NCBI GenBank assembly: GCA_963817945.1
Contig: CAWFQH010000004.1
Location: 248,001-312,000 of the forward strand
DNA: 64,000 nt
Direction: 5' to 3'
Source: VRUE01 sp963817945
Lineage (GTDB): Bacteria; Actinomycetota; Thermoleophilia; Solirubrobacterales; 70-9
Shown here piece by piece: positions 1 to 6,713 of the stretch. Made by a program: the position numbers and the translations under genes. A model generated the notes under the pieces. That model was not told the DNA's origin. It did not search any database and saw nothing but the letters and a program-made list of their open reading frames with translations. Position 1 is the first letter of the stretch, and every line of letters starts with the position of its first letter.

Positions 1-142
1 GGGTGACGGAGATCGGAGAGATGCGGATCGTTCCCATGCCAACAGCCGGGTCGTAGCCTCGACTGCAACACTAGCTTCCATTGAACAGAGGATATTGAAT
101 ATCTGAAACCGCGAGCGACAGGCCCCGTCCGGAGGGACGGTC

Positions 143-589
143 CTACGAGTTCGGCAGCGGCGAGCCGGCCAGCAGGAAGAACCAGGCGATGAAGACGGCG
201 CAGGCGAGCAGGACCGAGCCCATCATCACCGCCTCGACGACGGTGGTCGTGCCGACCGGTGCGGTGCTGTCGCGCATGCTCTTCAGCCAGGTTGGGCGCA
301 TCGGCGTCAGGCGGTTGGTGCCGGTGACTCGGACGTAGAGGTCGTTGAGCCGGCCGATCAGCCAGGCGTCGAAGACGATCGTGACCAGGATCCCGACGGC
401 GACGACTGCGTAGGGCCCCTGGCTCGGGAACTGGGTGTCGGCGAGCTTGGAGCCGACGTAGATCCAGCCGAGCGGAATCGCCGTCCAGAGACCCAGAGCA
501 GCCACGAGCATCGTCAGGAAGACGACGCTTGCCGCCAGCGCCCGGGCGACGCTCGTCTCGTGCAGATGTGGAGCGGTCTCTGGACGCAT
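143..589 (-). CDS. Small three-helix membrane protein of unknown function
   Basis: The 148-residue protein has three clear hydrophobic segments, at about residues 17-45, 59-79 and 119-143, separated by a basic loop (residues about 80-118). I recognise no catalytic motif or family. Its ATG lies 25 bp from the ATG of yebC on the other strand, so the two genes are divergent and their promoters must overlap coding DNA or be very compact. It is probably an integral cytoplasmic-membrane protein; function is not inferable from sequence. Confidence 0.7.
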   Translation of the reverse strand: MRPETAPHLHETSVARALAASVVFLTMLVAALGLWTAIPLGWIYVGSKLADTQFPSQGPYAVVAVGILVTIVFDAWLIGRLNDLYVRVTGTNRLTPMRPTWLKSMRDSTAPVGTTTVVEAVMMGSVLLACAVFIAWFFLLAGSPLPNS

Positions 590-614
590 CCCTCACTTCA
601 TAGAATGGCAAACG

Positions 615-1367
615 ATGTCCGGGCACTCGAAATGGGCTTCGATCAAACACAAGAAGGGCGCTGCCGATGCCAAACGCGGCAAGCTCTTCACCAAGCTGGC
701 GCGCGCGATCACCGTCGCCGCCCGGGACGGGGGTGCCGATCCGGATGGGAACCCGACCCTGGCGACGGCGATCCAGAAGGCGCGCGATGCCTCGATGCCG
801 AAGGACAACATCCAGCGGGCGATCGACCGCGGTGCCGGCATCGGCGTCGACGCGGCCTCGATCGAGCGCGTCGTATTCGAGGGTTACGGCCCCGGCGGCG
901 CCGCGATCCTGGTCGATGCGCTGACCGACAACCGCAACCGCGCCAGCGCCGAGATCCGCCACGCCTTCACCAAGCACAACGGCAGCCTCGGCGAGCCGGG
1001 CTCGGTGGCCTGGATCTTCGAGAAGCGGGGGGTGGTCGCCGTCGACGCCGAGCGCTACGGCGAAGACGACCTGATCGTCGCCATCGACGCCGGTGCCGAA
1101 GACGTGCGCGACGAAGGCGACGCCCTGCGCGTCCTTTGCCAGCCGACCGACCTCAGCGCCGTCCGCGAAGCGGTGGAGGCGGCCGGGGTCGAGATAGAGT
1201 CGGCCGACGTCGCGATCGAGCCGAAGAGCACCGTCGAGGTCAAAGGCAACGACGCCAAGTCCCTCCTCAACCTGATCGAGGCCCTGGAAGACCAGGACGA
1301 CGTCAACGAGGTCCACGCCAACTTCGACATCCCCAGCGAGGTGCTGGAGAAGCTCGCCGCGGCGTGA
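615..1367 (+). CDS. yebC: YebC/PmpR family regulatory protein
   Basis: This 250-residue protein matches the YebC/TACO1 family in length and in its invariant start MSGHSKWASIKHKKGAADAK, which fixes the start codon although no good Shine-Dalgarno site is visible. The family motif PKDNIQRAIDRG lies at about residues 56-67, and the acidic C-terminal domain follows. Members are cytosolic DNA- or ribosome-associated proteins implicated in transcriptional control and in translation of proline-rich stretches. It heads the usual actinobacterial yebC-ruvCAB neighbourhood, but a toxin-antitoxin cassette and a second copy of its own 3' end separate it from the downstream genes. Confidence 0.95.
   Translation: MSGHSKWASIKHKKGAADAKRGKLFTKLARAITVAARDGGADPDGNPTLATAIQKARDASMPKDNIQRAIDRGAGIGVDAASIERVVFEGYGPGGAAILVDALTDNRNRASAEIRHAFTKHNGSLGEPGSVAWIFEKRGVVAVDAERYGEDDLIVAIDAGAEDVRDEGDALRVLCQPTDLSAVREAVEAAGVEIESADVAIEPKSTVEVKGNDAKSLLNLIEALEDQDDVNEVHANFDIPSEVLEKLAAA
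1246..1367 (+). repeat. Direct repeat copy 1: 3' end of intact yebC
   Basis: The last 122 bp of yebC recur at 2048-2169 with the same length and only four differences. These are GCC/GCG, GAC/GAT, CTC/CTG and GCG/GCT, all at third codon positions and all silent. Weaker similarity at the protein level (VEVKG versus LEVES) extends about five codons further upstream. The two copies bracket the toxin-antitoxin pair. Confidence 0.95.
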
Positions 1368-1369
1368 GG

Positions 1370-1777
1370 TCAAACGGCGAGGACTTCCACCGCCGGGTGG
1401 ACCTCTGCGATTCTCGCGAAGTCGCCGTCCTGTGTAACCACGGGGAGACCGTGCTCCACCGCGGTCGCGGCGATGAGGGCGTCAGTCAACTTGATCGCGC
1501 TGTGGACCCCCGCGGCCTTGCAGTCGGCGACCAGGCGAGCCCAGGCGACCATGACCGCCTCGCTGATCGGAATCGGGTCCGCCGCCCGAGCGAAGGCGAG
1601 GGTGTCAGCTCGGCGAGCGCGGACCGTCGCATCCTCGGAGTTCAAGACGCCAAGGTGCAGCTCCCCGATGGTCACCACCGATACCGCGAGACGACCGGGG
1701 AGCTCGCCAATCGGTCTACCGTCCTCACGGGCGATGAAGACCGAGGTATCGAGCAAGCCCGCGCTGGCGGCGCTCAA
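1370..1777 (-). CDS. vapC: PIN-domain ribonuclease toxin (VapC-like)
   Basis: A 135-residue PIN-domain protein with the acidic catalytic set in the expected places: D10 in LLDTSVF, E39 in TIGELHLG, D99 in KLTDALIAA and D117/D119 in TQDGDFA. Such toxins cleave tRNA or rRNA and are neutralised by a co-expressed antitoxin. The TTG start at 1777 overlaps the antitoxin stop codon in a TTGA arrangement, which indicates translational coupling and supports this start. The stop codon ends 2 bp after the yebC stop on the other strand, so the pair converges on yebC. Confidence 0.88.
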   Translation of the reverse strand: MSAASAGLLDTSVFIAREDGRPIGELPGRLAVSVVTIGELHLGVLNSEDATVRARRADTLAFARAADPIPISEAVMVAWARLVADCKAAGVHSAIKLTDALIAATAVEHGLPVVTQDGDFARIAEVHPAVEVLAV

Positions 1778-2025
1778 AGCTCGCCGAGGTTTTGGCCCGC
1801 GAGATCATCGAGCTCTTGTCGGAGAGCTGGGTCGGCGGCGCGGTTGCGCAGCTGGTCCCGCACTTGAGAGCCGGAGAGCCAACGGGTGCGCTGCCCATGC
1901 GGGACGATGTCGGCAGTCGGTTCCCCATTCACGGTCAAGGTAACCCGCTCGCCGGCCTTCACGGCATCGATCACGCGGGACGTCCGGTTTCGTAGCTCTC
2001 GCACTCCAATCTCCATGTGCGACAT
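1774..2025 (-). CDS. Phd/YefM-type antitoxin of the VapC-like toxin
   Basis: The 83-residue protein begins MSHMEIGVRELRNRTSRVID and has the N-terminal strand and ribbon typical of Phd/YefM antitoxins (GERVTLTVNGEPTADIVPHG), followed by a C-terminal tail that would wrap the toxin. An AAGGG ribosome-binding site lies just upstream of the ATG at 2025; a second ATG follows at 2016. An open frame continues upstream to 2118, but it runs antisense to the yebC 3'-end copy and is not credible coding sequence. These antitoxins usually bind their own promoter, which here would overlap the start of the duplicated yebC segment. Confidence 0.85.
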   Translation of the reverse strand: MSHMEIGVRELRNRTSRVIDAVKAGERVTLTVNGEPTADIVPHGQRTRWLSGSQVRDQLRNRAADPALRQELDDLAGQNLGEL

Positions 2026-2047
2026 CGTAGCACCCTTGAGGTAGAGA

Positions 2048-2169
2048 GCAACGACGCCAAGTCCCTCCTCAACCTGATCGAGGCGCTGGAAGATCAGGAC
2101 GACGTCAACGAGGTCCACGCCAACTTCGACATCCCCAGCGAGGTGCTGGAGAAGCTGGCCGCGGCTTGA
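2048..2169 (+). pseudogene. Orphan copy of the yebC 3' end (direct repeat copy 2)
   Basis: This segment has no start codon of its own and encodes the last 40 residues of YebC plus the stop, identical in protein sequence to the intact gene and differing at only four silent positions out of 122. Readable YebC-like sequence begins a few codons earlier, at about 2034. Because every difference is synonymous, the copy looks like the tail of another functional yebC allele, not an in-place duplication that has drifted. Confidence 0.85.
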
Positions 2170-2199
2170 TCCGCGATCATGTTTCGGCGGGCGGGTTTG

Positions 2200-2835
2200 C
2201 TAGTCGCCAGAAGGCTTACGGAGGGAATGTGGTGGCGCTTCGAAGGCGGCAAGCCCCACGGTTACCGCCACTGGCTCCGCGTCTGTTTTAGCTAGCGCCT
2301 TCTCCGCTCGCTTAGCTTCTGCGCGGACGAATCGGAAGTGCGCGTCCGTACGTGCGATCACGTTGTTCCATCCCTTTTGGTCGAGGGCAATCGTCATCCA
2401 GGTGAAATGCCGATCCTCGCGGGCGTCGATCGTGCCCGCGACAATTGCCTCACGAACCTGCTCGGCGAACGTCTGATGAATGAGCACCGTGAACGTGTTC
2501 TTATAGGGCTCGGGTAGCGAAGACCAGTCGGCCCTGTCGAACTCAAGCGGTTGCACGGCGCGATAGATGTGCTCAACGGCCCCGCGTCTGTGTCCGCCGC
2601 GTTTTCTCTCAATCTCTTCGATGACGCCATATTGCGCCGCCTGCCGAAATTGCCGCGACACGCTCGTGAGCATGTCGCTTCCGCGGCCGTATTCGCGGAG
2701 AAACTGAGATGGACTCATTGGGCCGTTCTGATTCAGTGCAATAAGGATCCTCAAACGCACGGGATGCGCGATGGCCTTGGCCAAGCGCTTCATGACATCC
2801 CCTGCGTTGTCTCCGCTTGCGGCGGAATCAGCCAT
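2200..2835 (-). CDS. ArsR-like winged-helix transcriptional regulator
   Basis: The 211-residue protein has an N-terminal winged-helix domain at about residues 15-95. It begins MKRLAKAIAHPVRLRILIAL, followed by a recognition helix and a wing containing RRGAVEHIYRA. The rest is helical, unlike short metal sensors, so it may sense something else or dimerise. No metal-binding cysteine cluster is visible. The RGAVEH(I/F)Y wing signature is shared with the regulator at 3233-3625, suggesting the two are paralogues. It is transcribed away from that second regulator, with 397 bp between them. Confidence 0.75.
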   Translation of the reverse strand: MADSAASGDNAGDVMKRLAKAIAHPVRLRILIALNQNGPMSPSQFLREYGRGSDMLTSVSRQFRQAAQYGVIEEIERKRGGHRRGAVEHIYRAVQPLEFDRADWSSLPEPYKNTFTVLIHQTFAEQVREAIVAGTIDAREDRHFTWMTIALDQKGWNNVIARTDAHFRFVRAEAKRAEKALAKTDAEPVAVTVGLAAFEAPPHSLRKPSGD

Positions 2836-2973
2836 TGGCCCTCTGGTCCTTGCTGTTCGAAGGAGCTTGTAGCCACAGCCTATTTGCGGCAGCGGAGGGC
2901 ACGCTGCGACGTGTCAGAGCGCAATATGCTGGGCCTAATGATCAAATTTTCCTAATCAAAGGAGGTGAAAGAG

Positions 2974-3033
2974 ATGAAGCTTGTTTCAGCGACTGCCGTC
3001 CTGCCTGTGCTCTCGATCTCAAAGATCGGCTAG
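2974..3033 (+). CDS. Possible 19-residue leader peptide or small protein
   Basis: A near-perfect ribosome-binding site (AAAGGAGGTG at 2958-2967) stands 6 nt before an ATG that opens a 19-codon frame, MKLVSATAVLPVLSISKIG, ending in TAG. The strength of the ribosome site is unusual for this window. The rest of the 2836-3211 gap shows no larger gene. The peptide lies between two divergent winged-helix regulators and is followed by a stable hairpin. It could be a leader peptide, a small protein or a remnant; function is unknown. Confidence 0.35.
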   Translation: MKLVSATAVLPVLSISKIG

Positions 3034-3046
3034 CCAGGCCAGCAAA

Positions 3047-3084
3047 CGCCCCGAGGCGTCTGTTTTCGATAGCGCTTCGGGGCG
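3047..3084 (+). other. 12-bp stem-loop after the small ORF
   Basis: CGCCCCGAGGCG at 3047-3058 pairs with CGCTTCGGGGCG at 3073-3084: twelve pairs including one G-U, with a 14-nt loop. There is no following T-run, so it is not a canonical intrinsic terminator. It begins 13 nt after the stop of the 19-codon ORF and could be an RNA structure linked to it. Confidence 0.5.
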
Positions 3085-3232
3085 TACGTCCGTTCCTCTC
3101 GGACGACGACGACGACGATTTGAATGCTTCCCAAAAGGGACGTGAAGAACTCATCAAGTACCCCTAAACTGCCGCGCCGTTTTAGCAAACAAAGTCAATT
3201 ACTCCCTTGCAATGGAGTGGAGGAGGGTGAGG

Positions 3233-3625
3233 GTGGCGCGGAAGCAGGAGAAAAAATCACTGGATAGGAAGGCCGGTATTCCGTGGAACCCGGACCGGGG
3301 CAATTCGAACGGCCGCTGTCGGCCGCCGAGCGACGAGGATTTGATCTCCGCGCTGAATCACAGCCTGAGGCGCGTCATCCTGCGGCGTCTGCACCGCACC
3401 GATAGGCCATTGAGTCCTGCCGATCTTTCCCGTCTGGTCGGCGTAAGGGTGACGAATCTCAGCTATCACTTCAACGTCCTCCGCCAGCACCGCATCGTGA
3501 AGGTCGTCGACGAACGACCAATTCGTGGCGCTGTCGAGCATTTCTACGAGTCCAAGGTGGCCGACAACTCCCTCGCCTTGGAGATCTTGCGGAAGACCAA
3601 AGCCAAAGACGAGGGTCGGGGCTGA
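3233..3625 (+). CDS. ArsR/HTH_20-like winged-helix regulator
   Basis: About 130 residues, with a basic N-terminus and a winged-helix domain. The domain contains ALNHSLRRVILRRLHRT, then the recognition region NLSYHFNVLRQHRIVKVV and a wing with RGAVEHFYES. I prefer the GTG at 3233 because AGGAGG (3221-3226) sits 6 nt upstream; an in-frame ATG at 3212 is the alternative. The shared wing signature links it to the minus-strand regulator at 2200-2835. A short ORF with its own ribosome site follows 32 bp later and may be co-transcribed. Confidence 0.75.
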   Translation: MARKQEKKSLDRKAGIPWNPDRGNSNGRCRPPSDEDLISALNHSLRRVILRRLHRTDRPLSPADLSRLVGVRVTNLSYHFNVLRQHRIVKVVDERPIRGAVEHFYESKVADNSLALEILRKTKAKDEGRG

Positions 3626-3657
3626 GGACTGATCGTCACAATTCACAGGAGGCGTCG

Positions 3658-3949
3658 ATGAGGGCCGACTACGACAGCGAAGGCGACAACGACCCAGATC
3701 GATCTGGCGGATGTCGAGCGCCTTGACTATGGCGACGAGATCGATGACCGCGTCATCGTCGGCATTCGTGACGAGAGACCGGTTCGGGTGGACCTGGTTG
3801 GCACCGATGGCGACGTCGCAGACGCGCTTCGTGCGGCAGCTCGAGCCTACGAGCTCGATGCCGATGCGCTGATCGCCGCGGCACGGGCCGCGTTGGCTGC
3901 TCCGGACCGGAACATCGTGCTCGACGTCGGCATCCGAGCCATAGGCTGA
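3658..3949 (+). pseudogene. Frameshifted small gene of unknown function before ruvC
   Basis: An ATG at 3658 with an ideal ribosome site (AGGAGG, 6 nt upstream) opens a frame that stops after 22 codons. Dropping one G from the GGG run at 3662-3664 restores a continuous 96-residue protein. It starts MRPTTTAKATTTQIDLADVE and ends in an alanine-rich helical part and VLDVGIRAIG, with stop at 3947-3949. Codon use in the restored frame looks fully coding. I do not recognise the family. Either a sequencing error or a very recent frameshift explains it. It fills most of the 3626-4005 gap. Confidence 0.5.
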
Positions 3950-4005
3950 TCGCGGGCGGGTCGCCCGGAGGGAGGCATCCGGAGGCGCCTCCAGAATCAG
4001 TCCCC

Positions 4006-4542
4006 ATGCAAGTCGTGATGGGGATCGACCCCGGGGCAGCCAACCTCGGCTTCGGCATCGTCCGGGTCGAGGGCAATCGAATGGTCGCGCTCGACGGCGG
4101 GGTCGTCGAGACCACGGCCGAGATTCCGATAGAGCGACGGCTGGAGCGGATCCATCGCTCTCTGGCCGAGCTGATTACCTGGCACGAGCCGGAGGCGATG
4201 GCGGTCGAGGAAGTCTATTTCGGCAAGAACGTGGAGACGGCGATGACGGTTGGGCGGGCGAGCGGGGTCGCGATGCTCGCCGCCGCCCAGAACGGCGTCC
4301 CTTGCTTCGCCTATACGCCGCAGGCGATCAAGATGGCTGTCTGCGGTTCGGGTGGTGCCGGCAAGAAACAGGTGCAACGGATGGTCGGCACGCTGCTCGG
4401 GCTGCCCGAGCCGCCCTCGCCCGACCATGCGGCAGACGCCCTCGCTGTCGCGATCTGTCATGGCGGTGGTGTCGGCCGCCGCGAGGCGATCGCCGTCGCC
4501 GAAGCAACTGGCAGTCGCGTGCGCGCCGGGGTGGCGGGATGA
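4006..4542 (+). CDS. ruvC: Crossover junction endodeoxyribonuclease RuvC
   Basis: RuvC is the Holliday-junction resolvase of homologous recombination and acts with RuvAB. The 178-residue protein has an RNase H-like fold with its acidic active site visible: D8 in GIDPGAANLGFG, E68/E69 in MAVEEVYFGKN, and the D140-H141 and D144 cluster in SPDHAADALAVAICH. Length is normal for the family. Its TGA overlaps the ruvA ATG (ATGA at 4539-4542), so the ruvCAB genes are translationally coupled. Confidence 0.96.
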   Translation: MQVVMGIDPGAANLGFGIVRVEGNRMVALDGGVVETTAEIPIERRLERIHRSLAELITWHEPEAMAVEEVYFGKNVETAMTVGRASGVAMLAAAQNGVPCFAYTPQAIKMAVCGSGGAGKKQVQRMVGTLLGLPEPPSPDHAADALAVAICHGGGVGRREAIAVAEATGSRVRAGVAG

Positions 4543-5132
4543 TCGCCGCCGTGCGCGGCGAGGTGATGGTTCGGCGACCTGACCACGTTGTAATTGATGC
4601 CGGCGGCGTCGGCTACCGACTGACCGTTTCGGCGGAAACGCTGAAGGCTGTGCCGGCTACCGGGCGAGAGGCCTTTCTGCATACGGAGCTGGTCGCGCGT
4701 GAGGACTCGCTTTCCCTCTACGGCTTCGCCTCCGAGGAGGAGCGCGACCTCTTCGGTCAGCTGGTGTCAGTCAGCGGAGTCGGCCCCAAAGTGGCGATCG
4801 CGGTGCTCTCCGGCGGCCCGGCTCGTGAGCTGCTGCGGGCAATCGCCGCCGGCGACGCCAAACGCTTCCAGGCGGCCCCGGGTATCGGCAAACGGACGGC
4901 GGAGCGGATCATCGTTGAGCTGCGCGAGAAGGTGACCGGCGCACTGGAGGAAGAGGTTGCGGCGGCGGTGCTGGGGGACGGCGACGCCCGCGCCCTCGCC
5001 CGCGATGGCCTGGTCAACCTCGGCTACGCGCCACTTGAGGCGGAGCAGCTGCTCGATGGCATCGACAGCGGCGACGCCGAGGAGCTGATTGCGACGGCGC
5101 TGCGCAAGGCCGGGACGGGCCGCGCCGCATGA
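4539..5132 (+). CDS. ruvA: Holliday junction DNA helicase subunit RuvA
   Basis: RuvA binds four-way junctions as a tetramer and loads RuvB. The 197-residue protein shows the N-terminal OB fold (MIAAVRGEV to LYGFASEEERDLF), two helix-hairpin-helix motifs (SGVGPKVAIAVLS and PGIGKRTAERIIVEL) and the C-terminal RuvB-contacting helices. The ATG at 4539 overlaps the ruvC stop, and the stop at 5132 overlaps the ruvB start by 4 bp. A longer frame reaching upstream to 4302 is only antiparallel reading of ruvC and is rejected. Confidence 0.96.
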   Translation: MIAAVRGEVMVRRPDHVVIDAGGVGYRLTVSAETLKAVPATGREAFLHTELVAREDSLSLYGFASEEERDLFGQLVSVSGVGPKVAIAVLSGGPARELLRAIAAGDAKRFQAAPGIGKRTAERIIVELREKVTGALEEEVAAAVLGDGDARALARDGLVNLGYAPLEAEQLLDGIDSGDAEELIATALRKAGTGRAA

Positions 5133-6202
5133 GCGATCGGCCGATCCGCACCCCTGGCATCGATGAGGAGCCGGTACCGGTCGACGCCGAGGTCCGAGTG
5201 CACGACGCGCGCGCCGATGCTCCCGATGAGGAACTTGACCGTTCGCTGCGCCCGCCGACGCTGAGCGACTTCGTCAACCAGGAGCAGGTCACCGACCAGC
5301 TCTCGATCTTCATCGAGGCGGCGCAGCAGCGGGGGGAGCCACTCGACCACGTCCTGCTTGCGGGGCCGCCCGGCCTCGGCAAGACTTCGCTCGCCCACAT
5401 CGTCGCCGCCGAGATGGGGGTTCCGCTGGTCCAAACCGCAGGCCCGGCGCTTGAGCGCAAGGCCGACGTTGCCTCCTTCCTTACTGCCCTGGAGCCCGGC
5501 AGCGTCTTCTTCGTCGACGAGATCCACCGCCTCGGCCGCGCGGTCGAGGAGACGCTCTACCCGGCGATGGAGGACGGCGAGCTGCCGGTCGTGCTCGGGC
5601 AGGGCGCCGGCGCCCGCACCGTCACCCTGCCACTGCCGCCGTTCACGCTGATCGGCGCCACGACGCGGGCAGGTCTCTTGACCACGCCGCTCCGCGACCG
5701 CTTTGGTGTCTCCCATCGGCTCGAGCACTACAGCCCGGTGCACTTGGCCAAGATCATCGAACGCTCGGCGGGCATTCTCGGCGTTGAGATCGACGCCGCC
5801 GGCGCAGAGGCGATCGCCGAGCGCTCGCGCGGCACCCCGCGGGTCGCAAACCGGCTGCTGAAGCGGGTGCGGGACTTCGCCCAGGTCAAGGGACGGGGCG
5901 CGGTCGACGCCGAGGTGGCGGCTGCCGGTCTGGAGATGCTCGAGGTCGACGCCGGCGGCCTCGACCGCAGCGACCGCAGCCTGCTCGAGACGGTCGCGGT
6001 CAAGTTCGGCGGCGGCCCGGTCGGCCTTTCGACCCTCGCGGTCGCAATCGGCGAGGAGCAGGACACGATCGAAGACGTGCTCGAGCCCTATCTGCTGCAG
6101 GAGGGGATGCTGAAGCGGACCCCCCGCGGGCGCGTTCTCACGGCAAGGGCCTACGAGCACCTTGGGCTGCCCGCGCCCGAGCAAGCGCGCAGTCTGTTTT
6201 GA
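5129..6202 (+). CDS. ruvB: Holliday junction branch-migration ATPase RuvB
   Basis: RuvB is the AAA+ motor of branch migration. The 357-residue protein has Walker A GPPGLGKT at 79-86, Walker B VDEIHR at 129-134, sensor-1 region GATTRAG, the arginine-finger segment LRDRFGV, and a C-terminal winged helix ending in LTARAYEHLGL. It carries about 25 more N-terminal residues than typical RuvB (acidic, low complexity). The ATG overlaps the ruvA stop in ATGA, completing the ruvCAB operon. Confidence 0.97.
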   Translation: MSDRPIRTPGIDEEPVPVDAEVRVHDARADAPDEELDRSLRPPTLSDFVNQEQVTDQLSIFIEAAQQRGEPLDHVLLAGPPGLGKTSLAHIVAAEMGVPLVQTAGPALERKADVASFLTALEPGSVFFVDEIHRLGRAVEETLYPAMEDGELPVVLGQGAGARTVTLPLPPFTLIGATTRAGLLTTPLRDRFGVSHRLEHYSPVHLAKIIERSAGILGVEIDAAGAEAIAERSRGTPRVANRLLKRVRDFAQVKGRGAVDAEVAAAGLEMLEVDAGGLDRSDRSLLETVAVKFGGGPVGLSTLAVAIGEEQDTIEDVLEPYLLQEGMLKRTPRGRVLTARAYEHLGLPAPEQARSLF

Positions 6203-6227
6203 GCGGACTCTCAGTAGCCTGTGGGGC

Positions 6228-6710
6228 ATGCCGTTCTTCATCTGCCCCAACTGCGGCAACAGGGAGCTGAGCGCCGACCGGACGGCCGGGTTCAGCACGC
6301 GCCCGAAGGGCTGCTCGAAGTGCGGATTCGGCTTCGTCTTTGAGTTGCTCGACGACTATTACCCGGCCCCCAACGCCGCCTTCTTCGTCTGCGACCAGCA
6401 GGCCCGGGTGATCGACGCCGGCCGCGGCAGCTTCGAGCTGACCGGACTCACCGACGAGGACGTGATCGGGCGGCCCGTGCGCGAGGTTTTGGGACTGCGC
6501 TGGTTGCAGCAGAGCGAAGGGAGCGGTGTGAGCGGCGCCAACGGCGATTCCGACCCGATCGCGACATCGCTGGAGTGGGGCGTGCGCTCGCTCGGCAAGA
6601 AGGTCTCGGTGAATGCCGAGGGCGACCTGCCGGCCGAGGCGGTTGCCGACGTCTTCCCTGCCTACGACGACGACGGCGGCCTGCTGATCGTCCTGACGCC
6701 GGAGGGGTAG
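6228..6710 (+). CDS. Zinc-ribbon / PAS-like protein between ruvB and secDF
   Basis: The 160-residue protein starts MPFFICPNCGNRE and has a four-cysteine zinc ribbon (CPNC, then CSKCGFGF) in its first 35 residues. A PAS-like segment follows at about residues 48-90 (AFFVCDQQARVIDAGRGSFE and VIGRPVREVLGL). The C-terminal part lacks a recognisable effector domain. I chose the ATG at 6228 because the zinc ribbon begins there; the upstream open frame overlaps ruvB. It sits 25 bp after ruvB and 3 bp before secDF, so it is probably in the same transcript. A sensory or adaptor role is only a guess. Confidence 0.75.
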   Translation: MPFFICPNCGNRELSADRTAGFSTRPKGCSKCGFGFVFELLDDYYPAPNAAFFVCDQQARVIDAGRGSFELTGLTDEDVIGRPVREVLGLRWLQQSEGSGVSGANGDSDPIATSLEWGVRSLGKKVSVNAEGDLPAEAVADVFPAYDDDGGLLIVLTPEG

Positions 6711-6713
6711 GGG

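Noticed and set aside
2025..2118. Longer open frame upstream of the antitoxin start
   Set aside because: It reads antisense through the orphan yebC tail; the ribosome site and family start agree with 2025.
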